64,000 nucleotides of DNA from NCBI GenBank assembly GCA_009617715.1, contig VTFK01000460.1, forward strand, positions 160,241 through 224,240. Reading direction: 5' to 3'. This stretch comes from Plectrocnemia conspersa (lineage: Eukaryota > Arthropoda > Insecta > Trichoptera > Polycentropodidae). The stretch's first letter is position 1, and every line of letters begins with the position of its first letter. Positions 37,421 to 50,939 of this stretch are shown here, piece by piece. Below the pieces are notes generated by a model. That model ran no database searches. It was not told the origin of the DNA and worked only from the letters and a program-made list of their open reading frames with translations. The position numbers and the translations under genes are program-made.

Positions 37421-39116
37421 ATTGGCAAGTGTACGGCCGGTAGTATAAGTTGTTAAATACCGGTTCGACAATAGTATAATCTGATTACTTTCGGTAACCC
37501 ACTCGGGGTGATTCAAGCGTAGAATGAAACGCTCGTTTCGTTGTCACGATACTGTGCTTTGATAAATCACTAAGATTCTGTTAACATTCCTGCTGCTTTT
37601 ATACCCAACATGCGTAAATTCTTTGGAGTATTAAAAAACGAGTTTAAGATAGTTGACCGGATTTTTTTAGCGTACCTTTGAAGAAAGCCCCCATACATTT
37701 ATGCAATCTGTCGGCTTAAGAAAATCGTAAACAATATTTTGCCATTTAAATACTTTCAATCTCTATTGAAAGCTTCTGAGAAAATGTGAATATTTTTAAA
37801 CATCTGGCATGGACCCACCCTTTCTTATGCAGCGGTTGTATACCATTAAAAATATTCGTATAAATTTAATTTTAAACAAAAAGACTTTATTATGAGAATT
37901 TTCGATTTGGCATTTTTCTCGAGAAGAAACTAGACTACTTCTTAACAATTTATGTAGATATATAGTGTCGTCGTTTTTATTAATTAAAAAACCACTTTTA
38001 TTGATTGCTGTATGTAATTTGACATTACATATTATTAATTAATACAGAGAAAGTTTAAATAATGTGGCAAGATTTTTTAAATTCTGTATAGTCTAGAAAA
38101 AAATCTAATAGTATTTTTAGCATATAATTAGATTCTACGTTTTAAAAAAACACTTAAAAAATTAAATTAAATTAACACGAATATTATTAAGGAGTTAGAT
38201 TGTTCTTGCTAAAGGAGAATTTATTAGTGTTTTTAATTTCGTAAAAATATGCCTAAGATACACTTATTGTGATATTCAGACGATTTTCTTTTTTAATAAT
38301 AGTTAATATTTCATACTGGGATTCCATATGCTAAGCACAAATGTGGTATATGAGGCCTCGCATTTCGCATCACCATCCTTTCATTTTTGATGCCTCATAA
38401 ATATTGGCCATGTAAGATGAAAAATTAAAATTTCATTAAACAAAATATACAATTTTCTCCTTTGAAAATTCCTCCGAAATAATATAATACGTTTCAATAT
38501 CAGTTCATTTTGTATCATAAGATTCATTTTCTTAGTAAAGAGGATTTCAAAATAGACGAGAGAGCAAAAACAGTCTGATAAACTTCCAAACTAAATTTTC
38601 CAAGAAATTGTTTGTGTCGACTAATTCTAAAGAATTTATTTTTATTTGATATTGAAGCGAATATTTTCAGTGTACAAACATATTTAATTAGAATTGAGAA
38701 TAATATTTTATGTATATAATATAATAAATTATAAACGTATACATACATATATATTTTTAATCATTAAATTCATGTCACTAAAATTTGATTGATTAATCTT
38801 ATAATAGTGTCAACTTTTGCTACACATTTCTCGTGTATGTTGTAACGCGAAAAATATAATATAAACATAAAACATTCAAGCAGTTGTTACGATTTGCGAA
38901 AAATGTCGAAAAATCGCAAATATCGTTTTTTCTAATATTTACGAGTATACTAAATTGCTGATGATAATCTTCTATATCGTTTTTTTTTTTATTATAGCGT
39001 GTGTATTTTTTTGTTATAAAAAATACAACTACTGGTTAAGAGAAAACTGTAACTCTTTAATGTGTATGTGTTGATTTTTTCAGTAATGGTTAATATTTAT
39101 ATTTTTTGTCCATCAG

Positions 39117-39203
39117 GAATTAGATATGGAGGGTAGTCCCAAGCCGGCAGTTTTTATTCTTCACAACTTTTTATCAGCGAGGGTACACGGTCTACCACCC
39201 TAG
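39117..39203 (+). CDS. Syn1: Syntrophin last coding exon: end of SU domain
   Basis: The acceptor TTTGTCCATCAG precedes 39117. The exon continues in phase 0 from ...DEGEI with ELDMEGSPKP and AVFILHNFLSARVHGLPP, then TAG at 39201-39203. Mammalian syntrophins end in a closely similar segment of the same length. Together the four visible exons give 207 residues without a break. The 4.4-kb intron before it (34714-39116) holds the MITE at 35.7 kb, the hairpin at 36.0 kb and a GC island, and otherwise AT-rich sequence. Confidence 0.92.
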   Translation, partial: ELDMEGSPKPAVFILHNFLSARVHGLPP

Positions 39204-40430
39204 TGGGGCGCTGGGGGCTCTAGTGAAGGCTTTGCCTCTGATACGCAAATAAGTCCGCCTGAACGGAAGGTAATACATTGAATTATATTATTGCTTTCAT
39301 TTAATTACTTTTGAGGACTATCGTAAGATCAGTCAAAGAAATATCATGAATACCTTTCCCGAGTAATACCTATCTGCTAATATTGTTTTTAAATATTTAC
39401 AATAATGTTCCCAGCGTTGATTCTTGTGGCATTTAATCTTTTTTATATATATATTTTTTTGTATTAAATTTGCTTTATTTTTTTCAGTCCCCACTGTGTT
39501 GTGATGAAATGGATAATGTGATGGTTATCCCCAATGGAACGATGCTGTGTTAATGTCACAAAATACATACCAAAATTAAACAATATTGAAAGACAATGTG
39601 CAACAGTGTAAATTGTGTATTATGCTCATTATATTTATAAAAAATCATGGTGATATTATTATTTTTTATGCGGAACGCACAATGTTTTTTGACAGAGTGT
39701 ACATATTTGATATGACGCATGCGAATTCTTTGATTCCATTAGTAGCAAATTGAAGTTCTTATGAAGTGTTGTAATATTCATATTGTATTAACTTTTATGT
39801 TGACCGAACAAATAATTTTAATAAAAACGAATCATTGTTTGTAAATATGTATTAGACAATAATTTTTTTGTAAATTGGTTTATTGATTTGTGCATATCGT
39901 AGTTAATTTCCTATACTTCAATTATTATTTTTATATTCGAACTAATTATATACCAAATGACTAACTCAAATATACATTTGTTAGATCTGAACGTCATTTT
40001 TTAATAGTTAAATATTTATATATATACACGAATTAATTATATCGATAAAAATCATTCCATTGTATGCAATTTGTACATATCATTGTGAATAATGTTCTTA
40101 ATGTATCGTTATCGTCGATAAACATAGAATGAGATGAAAATTGCTATTGTTGCTATTCCGACGACTCATTTTTGGATGTTTGTTGCGATATTTTTTTATA
40201 TACTATCAAATTACTAAAATATAGTCTTCCTTTATGATTGTTTTTTATTTTATTTTAATGTGAAGTGTTAATATATTATAAATAATATTTGTTTTCAAGT
40301 CGAACACGCACGTTGTTAAGTGTTTGTAAATTTTGTACCATTTCCAATTATATTTTTTTGGGGATTGTAAAAGGTTATTGTGAATTGTAAATAAAATTAT
40401 ATGATTGATAAAATATTCTTGTTTTAATTA
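39204..40430 (+). other. Probable syntrophin 3' UTR, with a possible intron
   Basis: AT-rich sequence after the stop. A GGAAG|GTAATA donor at 39269/39270 and a TTTTTTTCAG acceptor ending at 39487 could define a 3' UTR intron. AATAAA signals lie at 39820-39825 and 40390-40395; the second is followed within 30 bases by T-rich sequence and would suit the transcript end. Transcript data are needed to choose between them. Confidence 0.45.
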
Positions 40431-43400
40431 TATAATTTTGCCGAAATATAAAATCTATGAGTGGGATACATTACAGGGATAATAAATTATGACTGAATAA
40501 AATTGACTTGATGAGGCAAAGTAGAGATGTTAAAATATATAATATAGGAAAATTCGCTGCCGGTGCTTTGTCACCGAAAACTTCTATTCATTTTTCTTCA
40601 TTTCTCTCGTCGGCCATTAGTGTTCATTTTGCTGTCGCTAAGCTCGCCTGTCACTTATCATCCCATGAGCATGCCGCTGCGGATTCGTCTCCAATCAGTC
40701 TTCTTCACCATTCAGTAACTGTCCTCTCCTTTTCGTCTCGAGGGACATTTTTCTTCGCAGTTTTCATCATGGCCAATATGAAACGAAGGCTAACTTTAAA
40801 ACATGGTTTAGTGTAAAATAAAAAAAAACACTTGCTTAACAGGATTTAAAAATAATTTAAAGTCGCAAGATATACTGAAAATAAAGATACATGTCTAGTA
40901 AAAATATATTGTTCGTGGCAGTGACGTTATGAAAGAATTAGAGTTTTTGATAAAAAAGTCATAAAATACAATTTGTTGTCACTGATAAACATATTTAAAA
41001 AAAACCAAGAATCATTATAAATTATTTTGATTGCAGTTTAACAATCGATGAACTACATATATGAACAAGGTTTAAACAATTATTTATTATACGTTTACAG
41101 AAGATATTAGGCTATCTAGGAATCTGCTCGCGTTTGGCGCTGAAAATGGGAGCAGCTGTGAAAATGCGTTGGAAGGTACTTTGAAAAAGGATCCACAATT
41201 ATTCATTATCTAAATAATAAAAAATCACATGTCAATACAAAGTCGAAGGGTCGATGGAAATGCGCCTAATGTATTAAATACGCTTGGACCTTAAGATCCG
41301 TATTCATTGCCGAATTGACCGATTTTTTTGAATCATCGCCATAAATAAATATTTAGTAGACAATAACAAATAGTAGGTGACCGTCCCATATCGTCACATT
41401 GGTTTGCGAGCAGGAATAAGTAATTAAGTATATAAGAGAAAATACAATGTAAAACACTTTCATCAAACACTTTACATTTCTACCACTTCGCTTCAGACTT
41501 GGAATTAATAAAAATAAGTGTGCGTATTGGTAGGCATAAGTATTTGTACTAAAGCATATTGTTTGATGAGGAAGCACACTTATGAAATGATCAGTGCTTA
41601 ATCGACTTTTCACAGAGTTCAATTTTTTTGTAATAAATCTAAATAAAAATAATCTAATGTGAAAATGCATATTTATTTGAAGTGCAAATGTCGTGCGTAG
41701 TCGCTATGATGCGTCGGTAGGTCATTCTTGAAGTCGAAGGTACTTGAGCGCGTGTTTTAGAGGTGATGCTTAAAGTCCGTAGAGCAAAGTAGTAGTCCGA
41801 GCGTCGAAGTGTAGTGGAGTCCAGTGTGTCTAGTCCGGTTTTGTGCCGCGTTATATACACCGTAATGCGCGTAAGCCGTTTCCTTACTCCATACGTTTGA
41901 AAAGCAGTCTTATAGTGGATTCGAGACTCTTCGTTATCTCACTTATTCAATATGACTGAAATAAATGACTGGAATCTTTGTTTAAATCTGCGTTAGTATT
42001 AGAATATATATATTTTTATTGTGAGAAAATCTGTGCTCTTTCTTATTCAATACATTTTATATCTATACGATATAATTTATATTTTTGCGTAATATAACTG
42101 TGTATAAAACAGCTCTTATGACATCTAACCGAATAAGTCACACAACTAATACAATCCTGAATCATGTATTACTATGCTTATTTAATATATATGAAATTTT
42201 GGTTATTGACAACAATTGCAAAAGGTTAGAATAATATATATTAAAAGTTTTATCTTTCCTTGATAGATAATTAAGCTTCTCATAAGTATTCTGAATCCTA
42301 TGGATATATTTCTTAGTACAGTTTGAAAAGTACTTCTTAAAATCTGATTTTAGTCCTTTCAAGTGTTATTAAGTTATTTTTTCGCTTATTTCCCGGGAGA
42401 GACGAAGTTTGTTCTCAGATACGAAAGTATACAAAGTTTCACATACCTTTGCTTGACCATTTTCAATACATAACTTACAAAAAATCTATACTTTTAAATT
42501 ATATATTTATTTTTGTATGGTGCATTGAAGATTATTATTAAACTATTCTAAAGTGGGAAAATTAGATTAGGAGTTGAGCGTGTAACTTGGAAGCAAGTTG
42601 TAAAATATATTCTTAGTTATATAATATACGTGTATTAATTCTCGATTATTGGAATTTAATATCTTTGGCATACAATTTTGATTAAAAATAAAAAGAAACA
42701 TATTTGCGGCACTTGTAATACTTCACGGTACAGCGAAATACCACAATTTTGTTCTTTATTCTACAACAATATATTGGCGACCCATCCATCATTTTTAGCC
42801 AAATACCCCCCTCCTATTCGTCGGCGAAAAAAAGCGTTAACCATTTCCTTCGTTCTTTCTTTTGTCGCTTAAAGCCTCCTTAAGCGACAATGAAAACCAT
42901 TATTAATATTAAAACCTTTCCGCGGAGGCTTCACGCTACGTAGCTTTCTTACGACCGTATAAATTCTCCGGTCTCCTCATTAAAAATATAAACATAATTG
43001 TTCATTTACGCCGTCATATTTCACGATGGCGTATAATAAAAGTCCAACGTTCAGAATCTACCGCTTTCATAAAGCGTCGATCTTTCGCCGATACAATGGA
43101 TGGCGTCGAGACGGAGTTTCTTTACGCTGAAAATGTTTTAATAACTTCCAACGTTTAAAGATGTATTTTTTAATGTACACAATGTATTTTATACAGAGTG
43201 ATCCATTAATATGTATATAAATTAAAAAATGAAATTCAATTAAAAGTTTCTGAAACATTTAGAACATATGTTTAACCGAAAAAACGTTTAAATATTTTTT
43301 AAGTTGTGTAAAATTTGTTAAACCGGTCAACACAAAGTCACTTAAATTTTGAACAAATAAATATTTATAATAAATTTCTTGCTTAAAAAAAAAACACACA

Positions 43401-44607
43401 CTCTAAAAACTTCGGAAGGCAGATTAGAAGCCCGCTCACTATGCGTAGGGGATGAAATTTTGACATAGTTGAATTTTGATATAATTTCTTCTGACAAAGA
43501 GATTATATCAATGAATGTGAAAATTCATAATGCGCATTCCAAGGAAGTATTGGAGATTTATCACTTTTATTTCGATCCACAGTGATGCATTGAGATGAAA
43601 AAAAAACTTTTGCTGGCTCATAATATATTTTTACTCGTTTGATGAATTTCTGACTATCGATCACCACATAAATTGACTATATTTATTTATTTAATTTAAA
43701 TTAAAACCATCGTGATTGCGTATAAATGAAATCATGGTCTAAATCTGGTTTATTCTTGCTGATCTGGTTTATTTTTGCTGTTATATGTCTATTCTGCTAG
43801 GAGCTTTGGGATACAATTGATTGTATTCTTGACGTAGCATCTACTCAATAAGGCACTTATCTGAAGTTGACTTTCAAAGCTAAAGAGTCGCGTTCGAGTC
43901 CCTAAATAATACATATATTAAATTACATTTCTAAATATTAAAAAAGGCGTTAAATGTCCCTTTCTTTTTAGAAACTATACTATAATATAAAAATATATGG
44001 TATTTTTTTAATATCAGAACAAGTACCATAAATCTGTCCTCCCTAAAATTTCACTTTGATCTTAGTGATATTAATAAGAAAGAAGTAGAAAATATTACGA
44101 AGAAACGAAAAGACAATGCAGGAGAGATACGCGCCGCTGATATTAAAAATCTTTCAGACGTTTCGCTCCACTTTTTCGAATTCTATTATTTGATATTTCT
44201 TTTCACGTTTATATTGCGGTCTAGCGCTAAACTAAGTTATCGTAGTCGGGGTATGGTTACTGATATTTTTCTCTGCAGGGATTTTCAAACGTTTCCGTTC
44301 TGTTTCAGAAAGAGTTGACACAGTTTCGTCCAAGTTATTTTATATAAAAATTGCGATATACGTATGTATATTATCCTATATATTATTAATTTATGCGAAT
44401 AAATAGTAAAAGAATTCCTACATAAGATAACATAAATAAATCTATATAGAATACTAAAGAGTCACCTCTGTTTTCAATCGGAACTGAACCTAATATTGTG
44501 TTTTTTTAACACTCGTCATGTATTGTACATATATATGTATCACACAATAATTTAATCAAATTTTACATAACAAGTATGATTGACTGTTTGCATATATTTG
44601 TCTAGAT
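40431..44607. other. Intergenic sequence without a recognisable gene
   Basis: AT-rich. I see an LTR-like promoter segment at about 41650-41900 (separate entry) and a tRNA-like B-box (GTTCGAGTCCC) near 43894-43904 that may end a SINE starting around 43800. The open frames at 40508-40816 and 41353-41670 have no homology that I recognise. Confidence 0.5.
41650..41900 (-). promoter_or_regulatory. LTR-like promoter segment, copy A
   Basis: On the minus strand GTGTATATAACGCG (41847-41860) holds a TATA box. About 30 bases downstream comes ACTCCACTACACTTCGACGC, followed about 120 bases further by an AATAAA near 41677. The TATA 14-mer is identical at 54519-54532, and the downstream block matches there with four differences in 22. 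This looks like a solo LTR or a fragment with its core promoter; family unknown. Confidence 0.4.
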
Positions 44608-45718
44608 TAAAGTCTCCAATTCGAGTAATCGAGTACTCGATACTCGAGTATTTTTGTCTATTTTTCAAGTACTTGATAATCGAGTATTTTGAAAATTACT
44701 CGATTAATACTCGAATTTAAAAAAATTTGAAATATTTCAGAAACAAAAATAACTTTAACTCGGTCCGGTAAAGGTTAACGTCTTGCTTTTATTTGGCGTT
44801 TATGCCCGAAGTCCCGAGTTAGAGCGGTTACTATCAGGTATAATTTTTTCATAGTTCCATAGTTGCATAGTTCCGGTCGTCGGCTATGTTAGTGGGTACG
44901 ACGGAGAAATTTATTTTGTGTTTTCTGTTCGACATTCCCGACTTATCTAATTTATGGCAATGAACAATATGAAATATCAACAAAAAAAATTTTAGGTTTT
45001 ATGACTATGCAGTTGTAGCGTAAAGTGTTGTAAATTGTTTATACTGATCCCTCAGCTTAAAATATAAATCAAAACAATTGTGTGTTTTAAAGGAATTTAA
45101 AGTAAAGTCAGTTCTTTGCGAACCGTTTAGCTCTAGAGTGAAAGGGATTCACCCAAATACATCTTCGAAGGATATAGATTTAAATTCTTCGCATTAATCA
45201 GAAGGAGTAGAATATTGTATATTGTTAAGAAAAAAAATCTATTCAAGAAGAATTACAAAATGCTATTTTGTCAATAGTCGAAGGAAATAAGAGAAAAGCA
45301 GAGAAGGGAATGAAAGAAGAGAACATAAAAGAGAGTTCAAAAAATTTTATATCTATAAAAAGCGAACAGATATAAATTAGAAGCCTTATCCAACGCGTTA
45401 ATGACAATAAGACCAACATCAACAGCAACAGAAAAGGTTTTTTCCATAACGGGAATAATAAAACCAAAGGTTAGCAGTAATATTAAATTCGAGACACTTT
45501 TGCATTATTGTTTTTAAAAAGTATGTTCGTGAAGTTAAAATAATTGTAAAAATAAACATACTAAGTATTTTATTTATTTATTTATATGTGCACGAATTTG
45601 AATAATAGCTATTTTGGTACATTTGGTAAATACTTGAAAGTACTCGAGTACTCGAGTATTTTAAAATTTTAATATTCGATACTCGAGTAGTTGATGGTTC
45701 GAGTAATTGGAGACTCTA
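44608..45718 (+). mobile_element. hAT DNA transposon, 1.1 kb, with TSD
   Basis: An 8-bp direct repeat, GTCTAGAT, flanks the element exactly (44600-44607 and 45719-45726). The termini are inverted repeats: TAAAGTCTCCAATTCGAGTA at the left and TAGAGTCTCCAATTACTCGA at the right, reversed. Subterminal regions at both ends are packed with TCGAGTA/TACTCGA motifs. The inside holds the C-terminal end of a hAT transposase in the + direction. At 1.1 kb it is too short to be autonomous. Confidence 0.92.
45225..45525 (+). pseudogene. hAT transposase C-terminal remnant
   Basis: The frame starting KKSIQEELQNAILSIVEGNK shifts near 45370 into LEALSNALMTIRPTSTATEK, VFSITGIIKPKVSSNIKF and ETLLHYCFL. This is the hAT dimerisation domain, whose hallmark is 'PTST.SER.FS.AG.....R..L'. 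The catalytic core and the BED zinc finger are absent, so no active enzyme can be made. Confidence 0.72.
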
Positions 45719-45726
45719 GTCTAGAT

Positions 45727-47396
45727 GAGCTAATCAACTGTTTACTGGCGATGCTGGGCAAAAAGTAGTCTTATTCTAATAGTAATTAAAACACAGTTAG
45801 CCTCCTAAATGGTATTAAGATCGGCAAATAATGTTGATGCATAGTAATTGATACGATGTAATATTGCTACTGTTATCACAAATTAATGCCTTAAAATAGA
45901 AAACGACATATTTTTTTTAACTATTTTTAATTTAAGGCTTTCAATTTGTAGATTTAAAATAGTTAATGTGATAAGATTTTTTTCATCAAACAGTGAAATA
46001 GTTTGAAAAATACGTGCATTATCAGTAGATATATTTAATGATGCTTCATAAAAACATTTTAATTATAACGCTAAATGTTTCACTAAATTTCATTAGATTA
46101 TTTGTTTATTTTGTCTCACTCCTTTAACGCTGTTTAGCTTATATACTCTAGGTTTTGAGCGGCTGGTACAGACTGGTCAAAAAATTGTTTCTAAAATCCA
46201 TCGATGGATGAACAGATTTTACGACGAATTTTAGTAATTTAAAATTACAGGTAAAACGATTAGGAATTACAAAATATTTTTACCGTAATATATTTTGAGT
46301 AACTAATGAAATAAAATACTGGAATTTTTTAAATGTCATTTTAAAAAAAAAATAAAAATATATTGGGCATGATGTACATATATTTGGACTACTAAAGGTT
46401 AAACAAAATGCTGCAGCTGAGCTTCAGCAGTTTCATTTTTATGTGCGGCATAAATTTAACACAAAAAACTTTTTAAAAAAAATGTAAATATATATATTAC
46501 TACATATAGAAAAGTTCAAATCATATAATTTTACTAGCATCTGCTAGATAATTTATATTTTCACTGGTAAAAATATATATCTACTGGTGAAAATGTATTC
46601 CAGTATAATTTTAAAAAAATATTTTCGAGATAGATCAATGAATTGTTTTTTGACATCAATTGTGATGTGACATCATCTATGCGAGTAACGCAACATATAT
46701 TAACAGCCCTGTTTTGGATTAAATCTTCTAAAAATAAGCAAAGTTTTTCGAATAATAAGTGATTTTTTTAAGAATTGATAATTACGATCGTTTTTATACT
46801 ATTGAAATTCAGTATTAGGACAAACTTATAAAATTTTAATCACAATCCTAGTATTTACCTAATTTGTGAAAAGTAAAGCTTTTATAGTAATTTTAAATTA
46901 TTTTTAAATATAAGTTTTTCTGGGTCACACTTGCTTCTCTACATATGTGTAAATATATTCAAACGATGTGATTATTATTTTTAATGCATTCAGAGTCACG
47001 TTTAAAATTTTTCGTAAATACGTGAGATCTGAAATCTGTAATGATTTTCGCTAACTTCCATGCCGTAGAATTGGTTTTTATTTAAGCATTTTATTTTTCA
47101 GCATCAAGACGTGATATAATATATAATATAATTCTCAGTACCTGCTGACACTGTTATACCCCTTAAAATACATTTTATTGCACATTCGGATCAAGATTAC
47201 GATATAGATAATAAAAATCTTTATTTCTCTCCGACGAATTTTCACGCGCAATATATATAAATGTTTATGTGCGAATTTCGGCTGAGCCGTAAACTAATAT
47301 ATTTTTTTAATAAAAAAATCGGTCGATAGCACACTATTGGAATTTTAGATTACGCTAGCATCGCTTCAGAACCTTTTCCTCTATGGGCGTCATTAT
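45727..47396. other. AT-rich sequence, no gene seen
   Basis: No coding or RNA gene recognised. A segment at 46530-46610 with repeated TTTTCACTGGTAAAA/CTGGTGAAAA motifs resembles 29690-29760, so both may carry the same short interspersed repeat. Confidence 0.4.
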
Positions 47397-47530
47397 ACGA
47401 GGGTAAGTCAAATGAAAACCATATATATTTTTCTCCTAATAATTTATTGAGCAAAAGTGCTACACAACTTGTATCATTTCTCTACATAGCTACCGATAAA
47501 AGTTATCTAGCGCTTAAAAATTGTATGAAA
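47397..47530 (-). mobile_element. mariner 3' end fragment
   Basis: The sequence starts TACGAGGGTAAGTCAAATGA, a mariner-type terminal repeat next to a TA. On the minus strand the coding end reads IGSYVEK then stop, a common C-terminus of mariner transposases. The rest of the element is missing. Confidence 0.55.
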
Positions 47531-47629
47531 TTTAATATTAAAAAAATATTTTAGTTGAATGTGCCACGAGTACTTAGTTTTCCCTAAGTTCTCAACTTTG
47601 ATAAAAAATAATTATTTGTTTTAGATACA

Positions 47630-47745
47630 GACAAAAATAATTTAAAATTAATAGATTCGAAAAATATAAATAATTTAAAATTAATAGATTAAAATTAATA
47701 AATAATTTAATATTAATAGATATTTAATTAAAGTTAATAATTCAA
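47630..47745. repeat. AT-rich tandem repeat
   Basis: Units built on AATAATTTAAAATTAATAGA are repeated about four times with drift. Confidence 0.6.
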
Positions 47746-50700
47746 TCAGTTCTGCAGCAAAATAAATTAAGAAAAATATATAAGAGATGGTAGTGGAAGA
47801 TTTGTTTCTAATTACCATTTTTACGATTTTTCAAGAAAAATACTTAATAATAAGTTTTCATTCAATGATGTCTCTTTGTTTCAAATAAATAATGTCACTT
47901 TGCTCGTGTGTCTTTTCACTTTTACTAGCACTTTACACTAATTTAGTTTTGTCACTTAGATTAATCAATTAGTAATAAGTGATATATGCTTAAGATTAAA
48001 GGAGTATATGCATAGAGATGGTGCTCACATGATGTAATATTTAAGAAATAAAATGTTATTTATTTTTAAGAAGAAGACATGTTTATGATTACTAAAATTA
48101 AGCATTTCAATGACTTATTGAGCTTTTATAATTCTACTGTTCTCATATTTTTTTCTGGTAAACCCTAAAATGCCGTTTTTATACACATGCTTAGGTGTTG
48201 TATGCGTAATTTTAGTTAAATTACAATGATGACAACGCGACTATTTAGGGTGGACATTATTTACATGAAAAAATTACTTTTTTGTAGTGGTTTTTTATGA
48301 TAATATAATTTTGCGCGGAGAGTGGGAGGCAAATTTAAAACTTCTGCTGAGTCTGTTTAGCAAATGTCTTTAATGTCATTAATTTAATAATTAATAAGAC
48401 AAGGATAATGTGCTTAAGAATCACAATTTTAAGTTTCACATTCTATTTGCTTTAGTATTATTTGTCGTTTTGGGCTAATACAATAGTATTTGTTTCAACG
48501 ATCAAAACGTGAAGCGTGTTGCATTAATTTGGTGTAATTTGACTTTTTTCGTCGTTTCAAAATGCTGAAAACGTGGCGTCATCTGGCCGAACAATTTCTC
48601 GTTCCACTCGAACGGCTCCCGTAGTAAAAAGTTTGGTCATGGCTTTTTTACTGGAGCGTTTTAACCGACTCTTTTAACAAGCTAAGTACCGTCGATGTTT
48701 TTTTATTTTTATTATTTTTGCGTTTTCAACTTTTTTGCTATTCCAATTTGCGTGTATTAGGCAATTTCGATTTACGTGGGTAGCTTGTTAATTTCGTGTG
48801 GGAATATTTTTTTCAATGATTGAGTGTGGCTTAATGTGAGGAGTCTGCTCGCGACAGGTTCGTATCTGGGAAAGTCTTGAAAAAATTTGCTCACAGACCT
48901 CAAGTGGACCACCAATTTACAATAAATTGAATTTATTCTATTTAACTAGAATTATAAATTCTTTTATTTACTATTATTAAAAAGTTAAAAGGCTTTTGGA
49001 ACTGAAGGAATAAGAGTAATTTCATCATTTGAGTAGTGCTCTATGTTTTATTTAATTTGTAACATACCAAAACTTATACGTTAAGATATCAAAACATATA
49101 ATTTACAATAACGATGAAATTAATTTATATTTATGCATGAATTGTTCGTGTCGTGACTCTGAGTCGTTAAATATCTAATCAACCCCTAGTAATTTTAAGC
49201 CCTACTGGTACACATGATTTGAGATGCAAAATATGGGCTTATTTATACCTCAATAATAAAAAAAATTAAAATCAGTAGAAATAAGATGGCGCGTTTGCGA
49301 AACGTACGCATATGAACGTGTTAACATTTAAATATATATATATCATTAAAAGATTAGTAAAACTAACTTTTTTTATAAAAGTGATATTGGTTGATCTTAT
49401 ATCAAGTCAAAATAGGCTGATAATAATTTTAATATTCTTTAAATAAGTTTGTATGTAGTCGCTAATATAAAAACAATGGCACCTGAAATATAAATAGAAA
49501 AAAATATTATAGTCAAAGATGAATTCACCTAGTAGATGAAACATTCGATATCCGATGTCTGGTTATGACAAATGACGACGCTCGCAGTTTGGCAGGTCTC
49601 CGAATCGCAAATCGAGGGTCACCAATTGGGGATAAGGGATGCGATTCCGACAGACAAAATCGTAAATGTTTACCGACGAGATGTTTACAGCACCCGACGG
49701 TGAATTTCATTTGCAGCTGTTTAACCCTGGGGCCGGCGGTAGTGTCACACTTAAGACCTTTAATACACTGCAAACTATAAATCTTCATAACCCTAATAAA
49801 ATTCCACCGATGACAGTGTTACACGGGAGGATCACAGGAAAACAACGTGCTCGGAGGTTTTCCCTTTCGGTCACCCATTACACGTGTAGTTATTTCGTAG
49901 GGAGACGCAGTAAAGTTAAATGAGTACAGTAAAAAAAATTCTCTAGCAAACTCATTATCATTGCAACAAAAAACTTATATAAAATATGTATATATATTAT
50001 TTTAAATTCATTGTGAAAATATTGGCTTTGTGTGAAAATATTTATACATATACTATGAAAATCTCACATATTAAAAATATTAAGTAATCTTAAAAAATAG
50101 CAAACTTTTTTCAATTACTTGTTACTGAAAGCAACATTGTGAAATAGTAAAAAGCTTTTACATTTTTTAGCACTTCTGTCAGAAAAAAGTGAACGTAGAC
50201 GTAAAAGTGCTAGATACATCTAAAAGATTTTAATATTACTTACTTTTATTAAACCATACAGTTTTTTGTCCTTTATATTATGTAATTTTAAACTTAAGAT
50301 CATTGTAATGCTTATCGTTGTATTTTGTCGATTAATAATGCTGTCAATATGTTGACAAAAAAAATCCTCTCAGCACTGAACGCAATAATCAAATAGATTT
50401 TATTGTGTGAAAAAAATCGCAAAAACATTAGCCTGATGATTTATTGCTTGAATGGTTAAGAAACTGACAGATTAGCAATTATATAAATATTTTTTAACAT
50501 TGCAGTTATTTAGCTCAGTATACTTGTAGATATGTAGGTATAGCAGTTGATAAAAAAAATCCAATTATTCAGGGATGAAAAAAATAATATTTCAGTACAA
50601 TATTTAAATTCTTATTTTTTATATATAAATAAGAACACTCAACATATTAAACTTGTATGCTGTGATAAAAATCATATATAGGCATCTACAATTTAAAATT

Positions 50701-50930
50701 AAATGATTATATTTGCTTCAGATTAATGAAAATGGATGCTTTATGAATTTAGTTTTTAAAGTAAAATTTTAATAATAAATGTGGGTCTTAAGCTTATAAA
50801 GAAAGATGTTATGCCAGATGACTCATCGAAGGCCTGTTGTATAATATGTCCAGGAAAAGCGAAAATAAATATTGTTTTTTTCAAATTTCTTATCAAGTCA
50901 TTTCAAGTGTTATTTTGTAAGAGTTAATTA
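47746..50930. other. Intergenic sequence; unexplained GC-richer segment at 49565-49925
   Basis: Mostly AT-rich with no gene. The block 49565-49925 is less AT-rich and open in several frames (plus 49565-49780 and 49666-49923, minus 49525-49788). None of these translations is recognised and no splice pair is convincing. It could be an old transposon piece or a regulatory island. Confidence 0.3.
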
Positions 50931-50939
50931 ATGGAACAC

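Noticed and set aside
40508..40816. 102-codon plus ORF after the syntrophin 3' end
   Set aside because: No homology, low-complexity Ser/His-rich text and no splice context.
43800..43905. Possible tRNA gene from a GTTCGAGTCCC B-box
   Set aside because: No matching acceptor or anticodon arms. At best it is the end of a SINE.
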